Assembly: GCA_034769895.1 (NCBI GenBank)
Contig: CM068367.1
Coordinates: forward strand, 1,315,983,046 to 1,316,047,045
From: Magicicada septendecula
Lineage: Eukaryota > Arthropoda > Insecta > Hemiptera > Cicadidae
DNA: 64,000 nt
Direction of reading: 5' to 3'
The notes beneath the pieces were generated by a model. It saw only the letters and a list, made by a program, of their open reading frames with translations. It did no database searches and was not told the DNA's origin. The position numbers and the translations under genes were made by a program. Positions 10,830-22,520 of the stretch are shown in pieces (position 1 is the first letter of the stretch; each line of letters opens with the position of its first letter).

Positions 10830-13370
10830 AGTATTTGAATATTATTTATTTATTTTTTATCTTATCTTAATTCAATTTGTTTATTTTAATTTATTTTGAT
10901 TTTGAGTTTGTTATTAAAAATTATTGGTTAAAAAATATTAATTATTATTTGTTTTCGTTGGTTTTGATAACAAAATCCATAAAAGAAAAGTTTGTTTATG
11001 TTTGGTTCGATCGTAATATCGAATTGGCTAATATACGTTATCTGCTTAATTCCTTGTTTACGCTGAAGTTCCAATCACCAATGCGGGTTCACTCTTCTTT
11101 TATTACTCAAAAATCTTTTAATCTTAATTTATTTTATAAATAAAACTCATTTAAAACCAACTGATTATATTCATTAACTTTTATTTTATTTAAATTCGGT
11201 TTGACGATTCTTAGGTCGAAAGAGCGTATTTCCCGTATCGACTCCTTCACTCAGTTCGACTGTGAAATAATATTTTTATTTTATAATATTAATTCTTGGG
11301 TTCTTGGTTGACTGCTACTGAAAAGTTCAGAAATGCATACATGAAGTACAATACATCACAATCATTTAAATCTTATTATTCACTAATACAAAACAGAATT
11401 AATTTTACGTAAGTATGACAAAAATAATTTAATTCAAATTATCACAACAAAGTGTCATGGCGTCTTTACCCAGAGTTCCAAACAAAAAGACAAGATGTCC
11501 GCGTGATGTTCACCTAACTTGATGTGAAAATTTCTTCCACCAGTTTCATTCAAATAAAACTATTTATATAATATGCCCACTGCGTTTATATTAATTTTCT
11601 TTTTTCTTTTTCACTAGTGGTTTGTTTAAAAGTGTTAGTTCAGTTAATCTTGGTGTTGTGTAGTTGTAAGCTTGATATAATAATAAGGTTATTTTTTCTC
11701 ACCAACATTTAGTAGAACTTCACTTTATTTTATTTTTTGATATTCTTTTTACTTGTTCTTCCTTTGATTTAGTATTATTATTTAATATTATCTTCACTTG
11801 TTTTCCATTTTACTTTTTATTCTGGTTTTTATTATAATTTTGCTTCTTTTCTTCAACTCAGATTTGATCCTTTGCTATACTTTTTAGCTCTTGGCTACAC
11901 AGAGCTGACCTGTACACTTTTATGTCTAACAATAGAACGTTGATTTTTTCTTTTTCTTTCAACTAGCTTGACCAAAATTTGCTAAATTCCCTTTAGCCAA
12001 TACAATTGAACTTAAGGGTCATGTGACACTTATTATTTAGAATATATTGTTTTTATATTTTCCACTCCAAATTAATCTCTAATTAATACTTAATTGAACT
12101 CAAATTGGTTTACACAGTGATCTTCCTTGTAAAAAGACAAGGATTTTGGTATCTCACTTGATATATGTGTGTTTCCTACTAGATGTTTTATCATCTTTAC
12201 AAAATTCAGTTTTATGGGTCTTTATACAGTTTGACATTTACAAAATCATTTTCTAATTCATTAATGTATTCTAAAAATGTGGTTACTATTATAGAAATAA
12301 TGCCTATATTATTAATTTTACTATTTCTTATTAATTTACATTGATTTGATGGTTTACTGACTATTCTGACAATAATTTTCTTATTTTAACATTGGCCTAT
12401 GTCATGGTGTTTCTTTCAGCATCAGGTTTCATTTTGTATTTATTATTTGGCCTGTTGGTTTGAACCCTTCTTATTAATTACAATTGTTCTCTTGTATGTT
12501 ATTACATGAAATTAACATACTCATCATATTTTTATATTATCATTACATTAATAAAAAATACAAACATATTAACTTAATGTCATGCCTTCTTGGCTAAAAA
12601 TTCAACCAACACTAAACAAATAACACACTTTCAAATAACTGATTAACATATAAACAATATTTTTTCTCAGTCCATTATGGTCTGTCTTTACTTACTATTT
12701 TCACTCAAACTCACATAACTCTTTAGTGGTATGAACAAGCTGTTATGTACTACTGGTGTTGACATAACTGATGGTTTTTCCCTTGAATGACAATCATTAA
12801 TGAAAAGGAATAGGGAAAATTAGCAACTATATTTAAACTAACAAATACTCTCCTAACATTAAAATCTACCTTATAATAGCTATTATTATCATTGAACCAC
12901 TTTGTTTGTTGGTTTTATTTGTCTAAAACATTGGTTTGGTGTTTATTGTAATGGTTAATATTCACTCAAAACTGGTATTAATCCCCACAGTCCTGTCTGT
13001 GTGATTAACACTTATTATGGTTACTCACTTTTTTTTCTTCACTTTTACTATTAAATATTGTTTAGTTTTTTTCTTATAAACTAGAATACATTAGTTTTTA
13101 TTAAACACTGTATTGTACTTCTGGGTTTAATACAGGGGTTTTATTTCTTTCATTTTATGGGTTTAAGTATTTTATTTTGGTTAAGTTTGATCTTATTTAT
13201 CTGGGCCTACCTACTTCTGTTACATTACAGTATGTATTATACATTTTAAAATACCAATATACCTTAATATCATTTTTAGTCACATTAATTAATTATACAG
13301 CAGAATGTATTTTTTTGAAGACACACTGGTTTCCTATAACTTAAACTAGGTAAGTACAATAACTTTTAAT
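10830..13370 (-). other. Pyrimidine/T-rich block resembling a minus-strand LTR-element sequence
   Basis: The plus strand is strongly T-rich and A-poor over about 2.5 kb, with TTTTATTT and TTCTTTTT runs and no coding frame. The same skew appears in the LTR-related block 38360-40440 and, in the opposite orientation, in the insert at 58784-61644. LTR-element sense strands are often A-rich, so I infer a minus-strand non-autonomous retroelement fragment. Boundaries are soft; no LTR pair or target duplication was found. A plain low-complexity region cannot be excluded. Confidence 0.3.
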
Positions 13371-14829
13371 TCTTCTTTCTCTGAAGCCTGTTCCAAGAAC
13401 AATAAACACATTTTGCAACTTATCTTCTCAGAAAATTTCTTAAAATTTATTTTCTAATTATAAATCAGCAAATAATAGATAATTATTGTATATTTTGAGA
13501 ATTATGCCACTGTTGTTAAAAAATTTTTAAACAAATTCACAGTACAAGGTGAAATGAATAAATGAATAAGAAAATGAACATATCTTTAAATGTGAGTGCA
13601 CGGACACATGTGCATGAGCACATGCACACACGCACACACACACACACACACTTATGACAAATGACGTGTAGCTTATGTGCTCTGAGTCATGAATGGCTGA
13701 GTTAACAAGCAGACATGATATTCCAGAGCTGTCTACCACAAGCAATACGATGCTCACACATTTCACAATGTAGATGTGGTCCAATAATGAATGGTAAAAA
13801 TATAAGTATATATACATGTATACATTTAAATTTAAAAGACAAAAATTATACTCAGTATTTTTTCGCATAATAAGGTGACTATAGAAAAGTAAGTGATCAG
13901 GTGATTCATACAATTTGTTAACAGCTGTTATTTGTTCAAGATGAGGAAATACCTTTATTGCTAAGTTATGTATCAAAGCATATTTTTTTTAATTTTTAGG
14001 TTCTTATACTAGCACTATTAAAGGATGCCCATTTGTGTCAATATCACATAAACATGAGAACCCAGACAATATATAATAAAATTATAATCAATATACAGAC
14101 ACAAATGTACATACATACACACACACAACACTTAACATATTGGTACTTGGATGACTGTGGACAAGACAGTCTTCTAGATGACACAAATCAACACCAGTGG
14201 CAGTAAAACATCACAAGTTCTACTTTACCTAACAATTCTTCACAAATACAGTAATCTTGAGTTTTATTCTACAGCTGATAATACTGTACTTTTGTATTCT
14301 AATAACTGAATAATAAAACTAATGCAACTAGCCCACAATCACAAACAAAATAATCATATAAAATTCCATTGCTCAGTCACATTGTCTTATTTTACACCAT
14401 TATTACAACTCAGACTGACTTGGATACATACCACTTATACTTTTATTTGCTGATATTATTGTACAGCAAATAATGATGAGATAGTACTATTGTCTCCTTT
14501 TTTTCTTATAATATTATATGATTCTTTGCCACTGTCCATTATTTAACAATAACTGATTTTGTTGAAAACTTGGTTCTTGCATCTCACTTGCAATTCCTTC
14601 CATCCAGTTCTTCCTTGATGCTTAGTCCTCCCTGTTTTCCCTTTCGCGGTAGCTTCCACTGTGTATCCTCCCTGTAAACATTCTTCTTCCATTCTTTCAA
14701 AAGTATGGGCTGACTGGCAATTAACATATCAAATGAACTATGAGAAAAACGAGTATCACTTGTTTAATATTTGTACATACTTATTTTACATAGTCACTAT
14801 TGTTTTCTGAGCACTTTTTGCACTACATA
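13371..14829. other. No gene recognised
   Basis: AT-rich, with a CA microsatellite near 13622-13650. The longest minus-strand frame here (13527-13976) is mostly that repeat plus hydrophobic low-complexity sequence and has no family resemblance. Confidence 0.45.
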
Positions 14830-15370
14830 AAAACTGCAGAGATTATACATAAAAATCAGAGACTGCAGCCAGTTCAGCAATGCTATTTTCATCTCTTATT
14901 CTACTGGAACAATTAAGATCCAATCTACGTTTTAAGGTGATAAAAGATGTGGAAGTCATAGTAGTCAAATGTTCCCACTTGAATTTCTGGATTGCCTGAA
15001 CAGTATGCACTGTGGTGTATGACATTTGTTGTCATGAAAGGAAACAATTCCTGATGTCAGCATCTCATGTCACCAGTTCTGACTGGCATGTCTCAGTTTT
15101 GAAAGCTTTTGACAGTATACATCCACAATGATTATTGTTCCTGTCTCCATAAAATATAACCGAATGGATACATTTTTGATCCCAGAAAACAGTGGATATA
15201 ATCTTTTGGTTGACTGAGCCTATTTGATTTTTTTTTTTACTTCTGGTGAAACTGCATAATTCTACTATATGGATTGTTGCATTCACTTGTTTTATGAGAA
15301 CATCCGTCTTAGCATTAGGCCTCTCAATCCACTCTTCATCATACATTTTTTAACATCAGCCTTTGTTAAA
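14830..15370 (-). pseudogene. Heavily degraded mariner-type transposase
   Basis: Minus-strand peptide fragments keep the order expected in a mariner core. KIISTVFWDQK near 15200 matches the conserved STVFWD block, then a YTTVHTVQAIQKFKWEHL segment near 14990 matches the DNARPHTA...F-W-E region, then a tail rich in DLN and AELAAVSDFY. Catalytic residues are lost and stops interrupt every frame. No terminal repeats were found. Confidence 0.5.
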
Positions 15371-15717
15371 CTCGCAATGCCATTATCTCACCTTTCCTTT
15401 ACACCTTATTGTAAGCTCAGAAATGTCAAAAATTCATGAAAAATTTTGACAGTATTAAACCTTACAAAATGGCTTATGGTTATCTAATGACCCACAATAT
15501 GCTCTATACATGCATAATATGGCTTACAGTTCCTAATCATATTTTATCAGCAACCAGCCCTTACTTTGGAAACACACCTCATATATTGTTAATTGATTTG
15601 TTCTCATTTCCCACGTGATTGTGTGTGGCGTATTAATTACTTCTCTTACCCTGATGTTTGGTTTTTCTCAGTTCTTGATTTTCTACAGATCAGTACCAGA
15701 AGTTATCTATCCTATGG

Positions 15718-16477
15718 TATATGAGAGTCATCGCAAAACTAAGTTTCCCTATTTTCTCTTTCAAAGGGAAATGGTGTAAGCAGGATGACGAAGGTTGGAG
15801 AGCTTTTATTTGTGTATAATGGCAGTAGTGACAAAACCTCATCCGTTCTGTAGCAACGTAACAACACAAAATTTAAAGTCATGGATGTTCCATTTACCAC
15901 CTTGTCTGATTGCATAGTGTGATTCGATTTTTTGCTACAAAAAGGAATCAGCGACTGAAATTCATCGTCTCTTAGTTCCTATGTACGGACCTGAGTGCAT
16001 GAGCATTCAAATGGTCCGCTGGTGGCATACGTCGTTCTTGAAAGGGAAAGGTTTGTTGAGCAACAAAGTTCTTCTGCTCCACGACAACGCACGTCCTCAT
16101 TCCTCGCGAGTCATGCAGAATTTGTTGGAGTCCTTTCGAAGGGAGATTTTTGACCATATCTCATATTCACCCGATTTGGCACCGAGTCCATATTTTCCCC
16201 CATCTCAAAGAACACCTGGGAGGACAACATTTCGAAATGGATACGGAAGTGAAATAGGTGGTTGATGCCTGGCTCCGAAATCTGGGCACTCAGTGGTACA
16301 AAGAAGGAATTAAAAAACTGTTTTTACACTACAGAAAGTGTATTGACAAGGCTGACGATTATATTGAAAAATAATTAAATGTTTTTGAATAAAAGTATAG
16401 TTTTCTTTTTAATTTTTACACGTGTTTTTTATTTTTCCTAAATCAGGGAAACTTACTTTTGAGATGACTCTCGTATA
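15718..16477 (+). mobile_element. Non-autonomous mariner (760 bp) with intact ends
   Basis: Left end TATATGAGAGTCATCGCAAA and right end (complement) TATACGAGAGTCATCTCAAA are inverted repeats that continue through AAGTTTCCCT. TA is present at both boundaries. The interior is an internally deleted transposase (see 15928-16372). The well-matched ends suggest it could still have been mobilised in trans by a full-length relative. Confidence 0.88.
15928..16372 (+). pseudogene. Mariner transposase with internal deletion
   Basis: An N-terminal piece (EIHRLLVPMYGPECMS) runs straight into the C-terminal half (NKVLLLHDNARPHSSR, then HISYSPDLAPS). The first catalytic Asp region and roughly half of the protein are absent. 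The frame breaks near 16265, after which a recognisable tail (W-x-RNLGTQWYKEGIKKL) continues in another frame to the stop at about 16372. The ORF that begins at 15981 is part of this fusion and not an independent gene. Confidence 0.78.
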
Positions 16478-17780
16478 AATTGTTGTGACTTGATTGACTA
16501 CACCTAGCTTCCATACATAACAAGACTTTATATGCCAGTGTTACATGCATGTTTCTTGTTAGTTTTATCTATAATATGTTCCTGTCCAAACATATTATGT
16601 TTATATTGAACATAGGCATTTTCAAGTGTACATTTTTTTCTACTGATTGCCTCATCAAAGAGCACCATCATTTTCTTCACAGTCTGTGCATTGTAAACAA
16701 CTTTTGATTAAAATTCCATTTGTGGGAGATAGAGATAACTACATATTCTATCAACTTCTTATACAGGCAATTCCTTCAATTTTACATATACTGCCATCTT
16801 TAGATTAATTTTGTAGTACTTGTAGTACATGATTTACAACTTGGTTTCTAGAATAATTCACATGTTTCACAGAACATACATGAAAGATGTTCTACATGAT
16901 TTCCAAGACATTCTGTTTAATACCCAAACATCTCTTCTTTCTATTATATACTATTCCTTTCCACTTGCTTTCTAAGCCATGATAATATTTTACATAAATT
17001 TTGGCTTATTTACAAACGGTTTTCCTTAAATTTGCTTATCCATTTTTTTAAAAATTGTATTAAATTTTCACTGATGCCACTTGGAATGATGCCAAGCAGT
17101 AATTATAACTCTGTGACACTATAAGTACAGAGTGATCTTAACATTAGATATGATTTGAAATCATATTGTACTAATACAAAAGCATATAGAGTTTATTAAA
17201 ATAAAATTTGATTTAACTTCTTGGAAGCAATTTATTCTTCAAGAAACAAAAACATAGTAATCATAAACTTTTTGTTGTTGCGGACTCAAGAAACATTCAT
17301 ATTTCACATTATCCTTATCTTATCACAAACTTTATATATTTTTCCCTCTGCAACCATCTATTAGGTATAATTCCTTTTAATTCTGAACATGCATAGAGTA
17401 CACACATATTCATTTGAAAAAACACTGTATGCATAATTTTAGGTTCTCTGAGGCATACAAAAAAATGTGTAGCCTATCCTGGATCAAGATTTTATCCACA
17501 TTATAATAATAGTATATGCTTACATTCTCAAATATCAGGGTTAGGCATAAAGATCAAAAATCTATTATTTTTCATCCATATTACGATATAAAAAAAAACT
17601 AAGTATTCTAGAATCATTCAGGAGCACAAAATGTATTATGTGGTTTATATAATCTTAATCCTATTGCTTTTATGCTAGTGCCATAGTTATGATAGCTTTA
17701 AATAGGTTATATAATGTAATAGCTTTAGGTAATACACCTTGTGTAAATTCCATTGTATATACACGTCAATTTAGGAAGTT
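16478..17780. other. No gene recognised
   Basis: AT-rich sequence without conserved frames, inverted-repeat ends or tandem repeats that I could support. Confidence 0.45.
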
Positions 17781-18060
17781 GCCTGGTTAGCGCATGCGCA
17801 ATGAATGAGCGTCTCCCACCATACAGTCTGACTGTAAGTTTGGTGTTGTTTACACGTACAGTCTGCAAGCATTCCAAAAGTTACTGAGTTGCTGTTGTGT
17901 TTTGTGTTTTGCAATCTGTGCTGTGGTTTTGTATTTTAACAGCTATCTTAGTGATTAGGTTTACCTTTCTGTGACGTTATTTAAAACTAATTTGTTTGTA
18001 TTGTTTTTCGTCGCGATACATTTTATATCTTTAATTTTTGTTATTAGTGATTGCTTAACA

Positions 18061-19452
18061 ATGAGTAAGTTGTCGGGAAAGGTGCTTAAAAGCCAAACTC
18101 GCGAAGTTATATACAATGTGATGGAGTTTATGAAGAAGGAAGCAGATCATGGAGGGTTTTTAATAGACTGTAAAAAAGTTAGAGAAAGAGTGTCGGCTTC
18201 AGTTGGTGTAAGTCGGATGACACTAGCGAGAATAAACCAGGAAGCGAAGAGGCAGAGAAGCGAAGGGCAACCATTATTTGAAACGCCAAATAAGAAAAGG
18301 AAGAGAGAAAAGCCTGTGACAGATTTGGACGATTTTGATAAATCTGTTATACGCCGAATGATCAACGGCTTTTACCTCGTCGAAAAATGTCTACCTACAC
18401 TACCAAAATTACATTCAAAATTAGTGAAAGATATAGGGTTTAATGGAGGGAAGACAAGTTTAAGGACAGTAATCAAACAGTTGGGTTTTAAATGGAAAAA
18501 GACGAGAAACAACAGACATGTACTTATTGAACAACAACACATAGCCTTCCACAGACACGAATATTTAAAAAACATTAGGAAATACAGAGAAGAAGGGCGA
18601 CCAGTTATTTTACATGGATGAGACTTATATTCACTCGTCACATGTGAGCCAGAAATCGTGGGCAGACAATAACAATGATGGTGTCGCTATACCCCTCACT
18701 AAAGGAGCAAGACTTATAATAATTCATGCGGGAGGAGAGATGGGTTTTATTGAAAACTGCTTCACCATGTGGAAATCAAGTCTGTGTTCAGGAGACTATC
18801 ACAGTTCAATGAACTTTGGAAACTACCAAAAGTGGTTGACAGAAAAATTAATACCAAACCTGCCAGAAAAAAGTGTACTTGTCATTGACAATGCACCATA
18901 CCATAATGTGCAGTCAAAAAAGTGTCCAACCTCCGCTTCAACTAAAAGTAAAATGCAAAAGAGTGGCTTCGAAGTAACCGAATACCTTTCGATGATTCGA
19001 TGCTGAAGGTACAGTTACTGCAGTTGATTTCGTTACATAAACCAAGGATCAAAGAATATGTAATCGATTCGCTTCTTCAACAACACGGCCACACTGTATT
19101 GCGCTTACCTCCATACCATCCGGAGCTCAACCCAATAGAACTTATTTGGGCCGAGGTGAAGAACTGGGTAGCAACCAACAACACAACGTTTACAATTGAA
19201 GACGTGAAGCAGCTAACAGTACAAAAATTCGGGGAAATCACCAGAGAATCCTGGCAAAAAAAATGTGACCATGTAAAAAAGGTTGAAGAAGACTACGTTA
19301 CATCTCAACCACAAATAGAAAACGCTGTTGAAAATTTCATCATTCAACTTGGAGGGGAAACCAGTGACACAGATGAGGATGACGCCAGCGGATGTAGTCA
19401 AATGGACACGGACAGTGAAGAAACTCTATCAGGAATTGAAGACTTAATGTGA
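18061..19452 (+). pseudogene. DD82E-like transposase, two small frameshifts
   Basis: Start at MSKLSGKVLK, 18061, rather than the upstream in-frame ATG at 17971, because the DD82E copy at 4660 starts at the equivalent place. Domains: N-terminal HTH region, TPNKKRKREKP linker, first Asp in MDETYIHSSH near 18615, second Asp in VIDNAPYHN near 18885, Glu in LNPIELIWAEVK near 19140, and an acidic tail rich in S, T, D and E. An extra T in a T-run near 18610 and a missing A in the run near 18955 break the frame; otherwise there is no stop over about 460 codons. Allowing for the missing base, the second Asp and the Glu are 83 residues apart. It is only distantly similar to the copy at 4660. Ends of the element were not found. 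Confidence 0.8.
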
Positions 19453-21399
19453 AGTGTGGTTTACCTGCTGTCATAGCTGTTAACTTAGTTGACAATTTTT
19501 TTGGTACAAAAAAGTCCATTACTATAAAAAAAGTCATATTACTATATGACTTGCACAGTAAAAATTTTATTATTTTCTATTTGAACAGTTAGCAATTATT
19601 TGTGACCATAGGACTGCATATTACTGATCGTCTACTGACATGAAACGAAAAGGAGCTCTGAAGATGACCCTTGGAATCATTAAAGGTAATTTGTATAAAC
19701 ATAATTCCATTTTTCATTTTTGTTGTGTTGTGTAGGGCCTACTTCTATAGTACGTAGTTCCAATGATCTATTTTACTGCATAAATAGGAGCAAGTGGGGT
19801 GAGGTGATGAATGGATTAATTTGATAATGTCGGCATATTTATAGGCCTACAATAATTTTACAATAATTTACAATAATTTTCGGTATGCTTTGTTAGTGTT
19901 CTGTGTTTAATTTGTAGTACGTTAATGATTATAAATGTTGTTCTTTAGATCCAAAAACATTAAATAGAAAATAATTTGCATTACAAAATTTAGAAATTAC
20001 AGTAGCACATAATTACCAGTAGTATTTGCATTTCGTTGTTTGGTTCTATTTTTAAAGGGACAGTGGATATTTTTCTTAAGAAATAAAAATATAAGGCATA
20101 TTTGCTACCACCTGGGGGCTATGAGCGCACGAGTGTGCAATTTTTATATTTAAAACAGCTCTTAAATTATTGAAATTTAAACAAACACTGACACAAACAA
20201 AGCGTTCCGAACACTGCTTGCAGTAGTGACTGTACCAACTAGTACACGCGTACTCACGTAATAGTGGGAAGTCAGTCAGCGGAGGGGAAATTTCCCCTCT
20301 GTGGGTTTCCAGCTACGTTGATGTATGTATACAATGTTTACAACTTTTATTTTCGAAAATTTTCCATAATAAATATGAATGTATAGTACTGTGTTAATAG
20401 GTATCTTTCATACATGCTTTTTGTAATACCAAGTGAAAACTTAAATTAAATTTAAAGTTAAATTACTTAATTGATTGATTGACTGATCTTAAATGAATAT
20501 TATGTTAAAATTAGTCTAGAACTAAATTAAAAATATTAAAATGTCTTAAATTAAACAAATACTTTAGAAAAAATACTACACTTTTTATAAATGAGCAGTT
20601 CATATATTAATTTTAAATAGCCACTAGAAACCCCTGCTTTCTGTAAATAACTGTAGCTGGTGAATTCTAATTCTTTTGAATACATCTTTCCCAAATGTGG
20701 GATTTCTCTCAAAAAATACACTTGTTGCAAGCATTTTATTGTATTTAAAATCTGTTTACCTCTAAAAACTGTGACAAATATTGATAAAATTCAGGTTTAT
20801 TTTGCATGCATTAAATACATTATAGTATAGTATTTAAACACACAAACTCAAGCATATAAAATTATAATTTAATATTATCATATTCATTTTTTAAATTATC
20901 ATGAATATACCACTCATTACTGAAGTTACAACTCTTTAAACCTTTTTTAAGATTGTTATTAAAGGAAAAGCATTTTCACTGAATCATTTTCAATTGATCA
21001 ATATTGTCAAAAATTTTAACAATTTTTGTATTCTAATTATTTTGTATTTTGAATTCTTAGTATGAATTAAACACTGATTTGGATTCTGCATGAATAAGAT
21101 TTGTTATATATAAAACATTAATTAAAAAATTTATAAATTATAACTTGCATTAATGTAAAACTTAATTTTAATTAAAAAATTAAAAATCAAACATTCTTAT
21201 AACTTGGCTTATGTAATTACTACTCTGGTAATAATTAGTACTCTGGTGAAAAAATTATTTTCCATGTAACCTAAATGGCCATCAACTCAATTCATATTTC
21301 AAAATGCATTAACACAATATTTTTGATAATTTTATATCACAAAAGTAATATATTATTATTATTATTATTATTATATAAAAAGGTAATATAATGTCTCAT
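19453..21399. other. No gene recognised; GC-richer patch near 20200-20310
   Basis: Mostly AT-rich. At 20200-20310 the composition rises and there is a short palindrome GGGGAAATTTCCCC. I considered this as the right end of the transposon carrying the transposase at 18061 but could not match it to the left flank. Confidence 0.4.
21349..21374. repeat. (ATT)n microsatellite
   Basis: Uninterrupted TAT/ATT trinucleotide run. Confidence 0.9.
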
Positions 21400-22520
21400 C
21401 TTTACGACATTATAACACTGGGAACCAGTTTAATGGGCCCTTGTCAATTAAACCGGCTGCCATTGTATGTACTGATTACTTACACACAAATGAGGAACCT
21501 GTAAAGTTTAGGAGTTAGATTAAGGTTTCGTAAATTTACTCACTCTTTTGGGTTTAGCAAAGACATCTCTTTATTACAAATTTCAAAGCAAGGTTTCTGA
21601 TATATTAGAATGTTACTAAGATGTTAGCTACAACATTCATGATTCTTACTTAGTGATTAAATTCTGAACTAAACACTTTCATTCGGTTTAAAACATTATT
21701 CTGATGAGCTCAAAATCATACAGCTGCATATTTAATAACGTACCATGGATCCGGGCTTTAATTTTTATGATATTACAGATTATTTAGAACATTATGTAAA
21801 CCATTTGAAGAATAGGTTCATTTACTTTTTACTTAGTTACACCTGTTTGCATTTTCAGGCTACTATTATTTAGCAATACTAACTATCCATATTACTACGT
21901 TACAATTTACAGGATTGATATGAGTCTTTACGATAAATTTACTGTCTTTACTCTGGGTTTTTAAAAGAAGTACAACCACAGAAGTTATCCTTCCGTGTCA
22001 CCTGGGTATTGGGTATATCCATACCTGGTCCTCTTCTAGATCCTCTATGGCGGGGTTTTCTGGATGATCTTGTTGCAGTTGTAGTGGTCCTCCATTAAAT
22101 CTGTTGACTCTAAGTGTGTTGTTTATTCATGATGCTCGGTCTCTGGATACATGGTGCTCGTAGTGAGTTGTTGTTGATTTATTTCAGAAGGTCATTTTCA
22201 CTATTCACATTTATGTTTGACTGCACTACTGTTACATTATGATTGAGTATTGTACATACTGTAATTGTTATACACTTTCTTAAAGGGATGTCATGGCTAC
22301 ACTGTTCATATATATTTATATTTTTACTTCCTTTCACTACATATTTACGCTCTCCTCTACCTATTTCTCTTTTTACAAAAGCACCTATTTAGTTCTACAT
22401 AGTTTGGTAATATAACACTTATTTCTTCTCGCAACACGTGGCTAAGCAGTTGCCTCGGCCGCGATTCAGAGACGAATGGGGTAGGTTTAGGGGCCGTAAG
22501 TAGTGATAGAGTTTAGCGTA
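21400..22520 (-). mobile_element. LTR-like fragment, possible solo LTR
   Basis: The left part (ATAACACTGGGAACCAGT, then CCGGCTGCCAT, then CATCTCTTTATTA) matches in order the block at 63690-63880 (ATAACATCGGGAACCAGT, CGGGCTGCCAT, CATCTCTTTATTA). On the minus strand the last motif reads TAATAAAGAGATG, a good polyadenylation signal, which supports a minus-oriented LTR. A central segment with GATCCTC and GATGCTCGGTCTCTGGA recalls the LTR at 35.1-35.3 kb. The right boundary is approximate and no target duplication was identified. Confidence 0.45.

Noticed and set aside
13527-13976. A 149-codon minus-strand frame
   Set aside because: Dominated by a CA microsatellite read as Cys/Val and Ala/His runs; no conserved motif.
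17780-20310. Terminal inverted repeats for the transposon carrying the transposase at 18061
   Set aside because: GC-richer flanks at 17790 and 20280 looked like ends, but I could not align one to the complement of the other.
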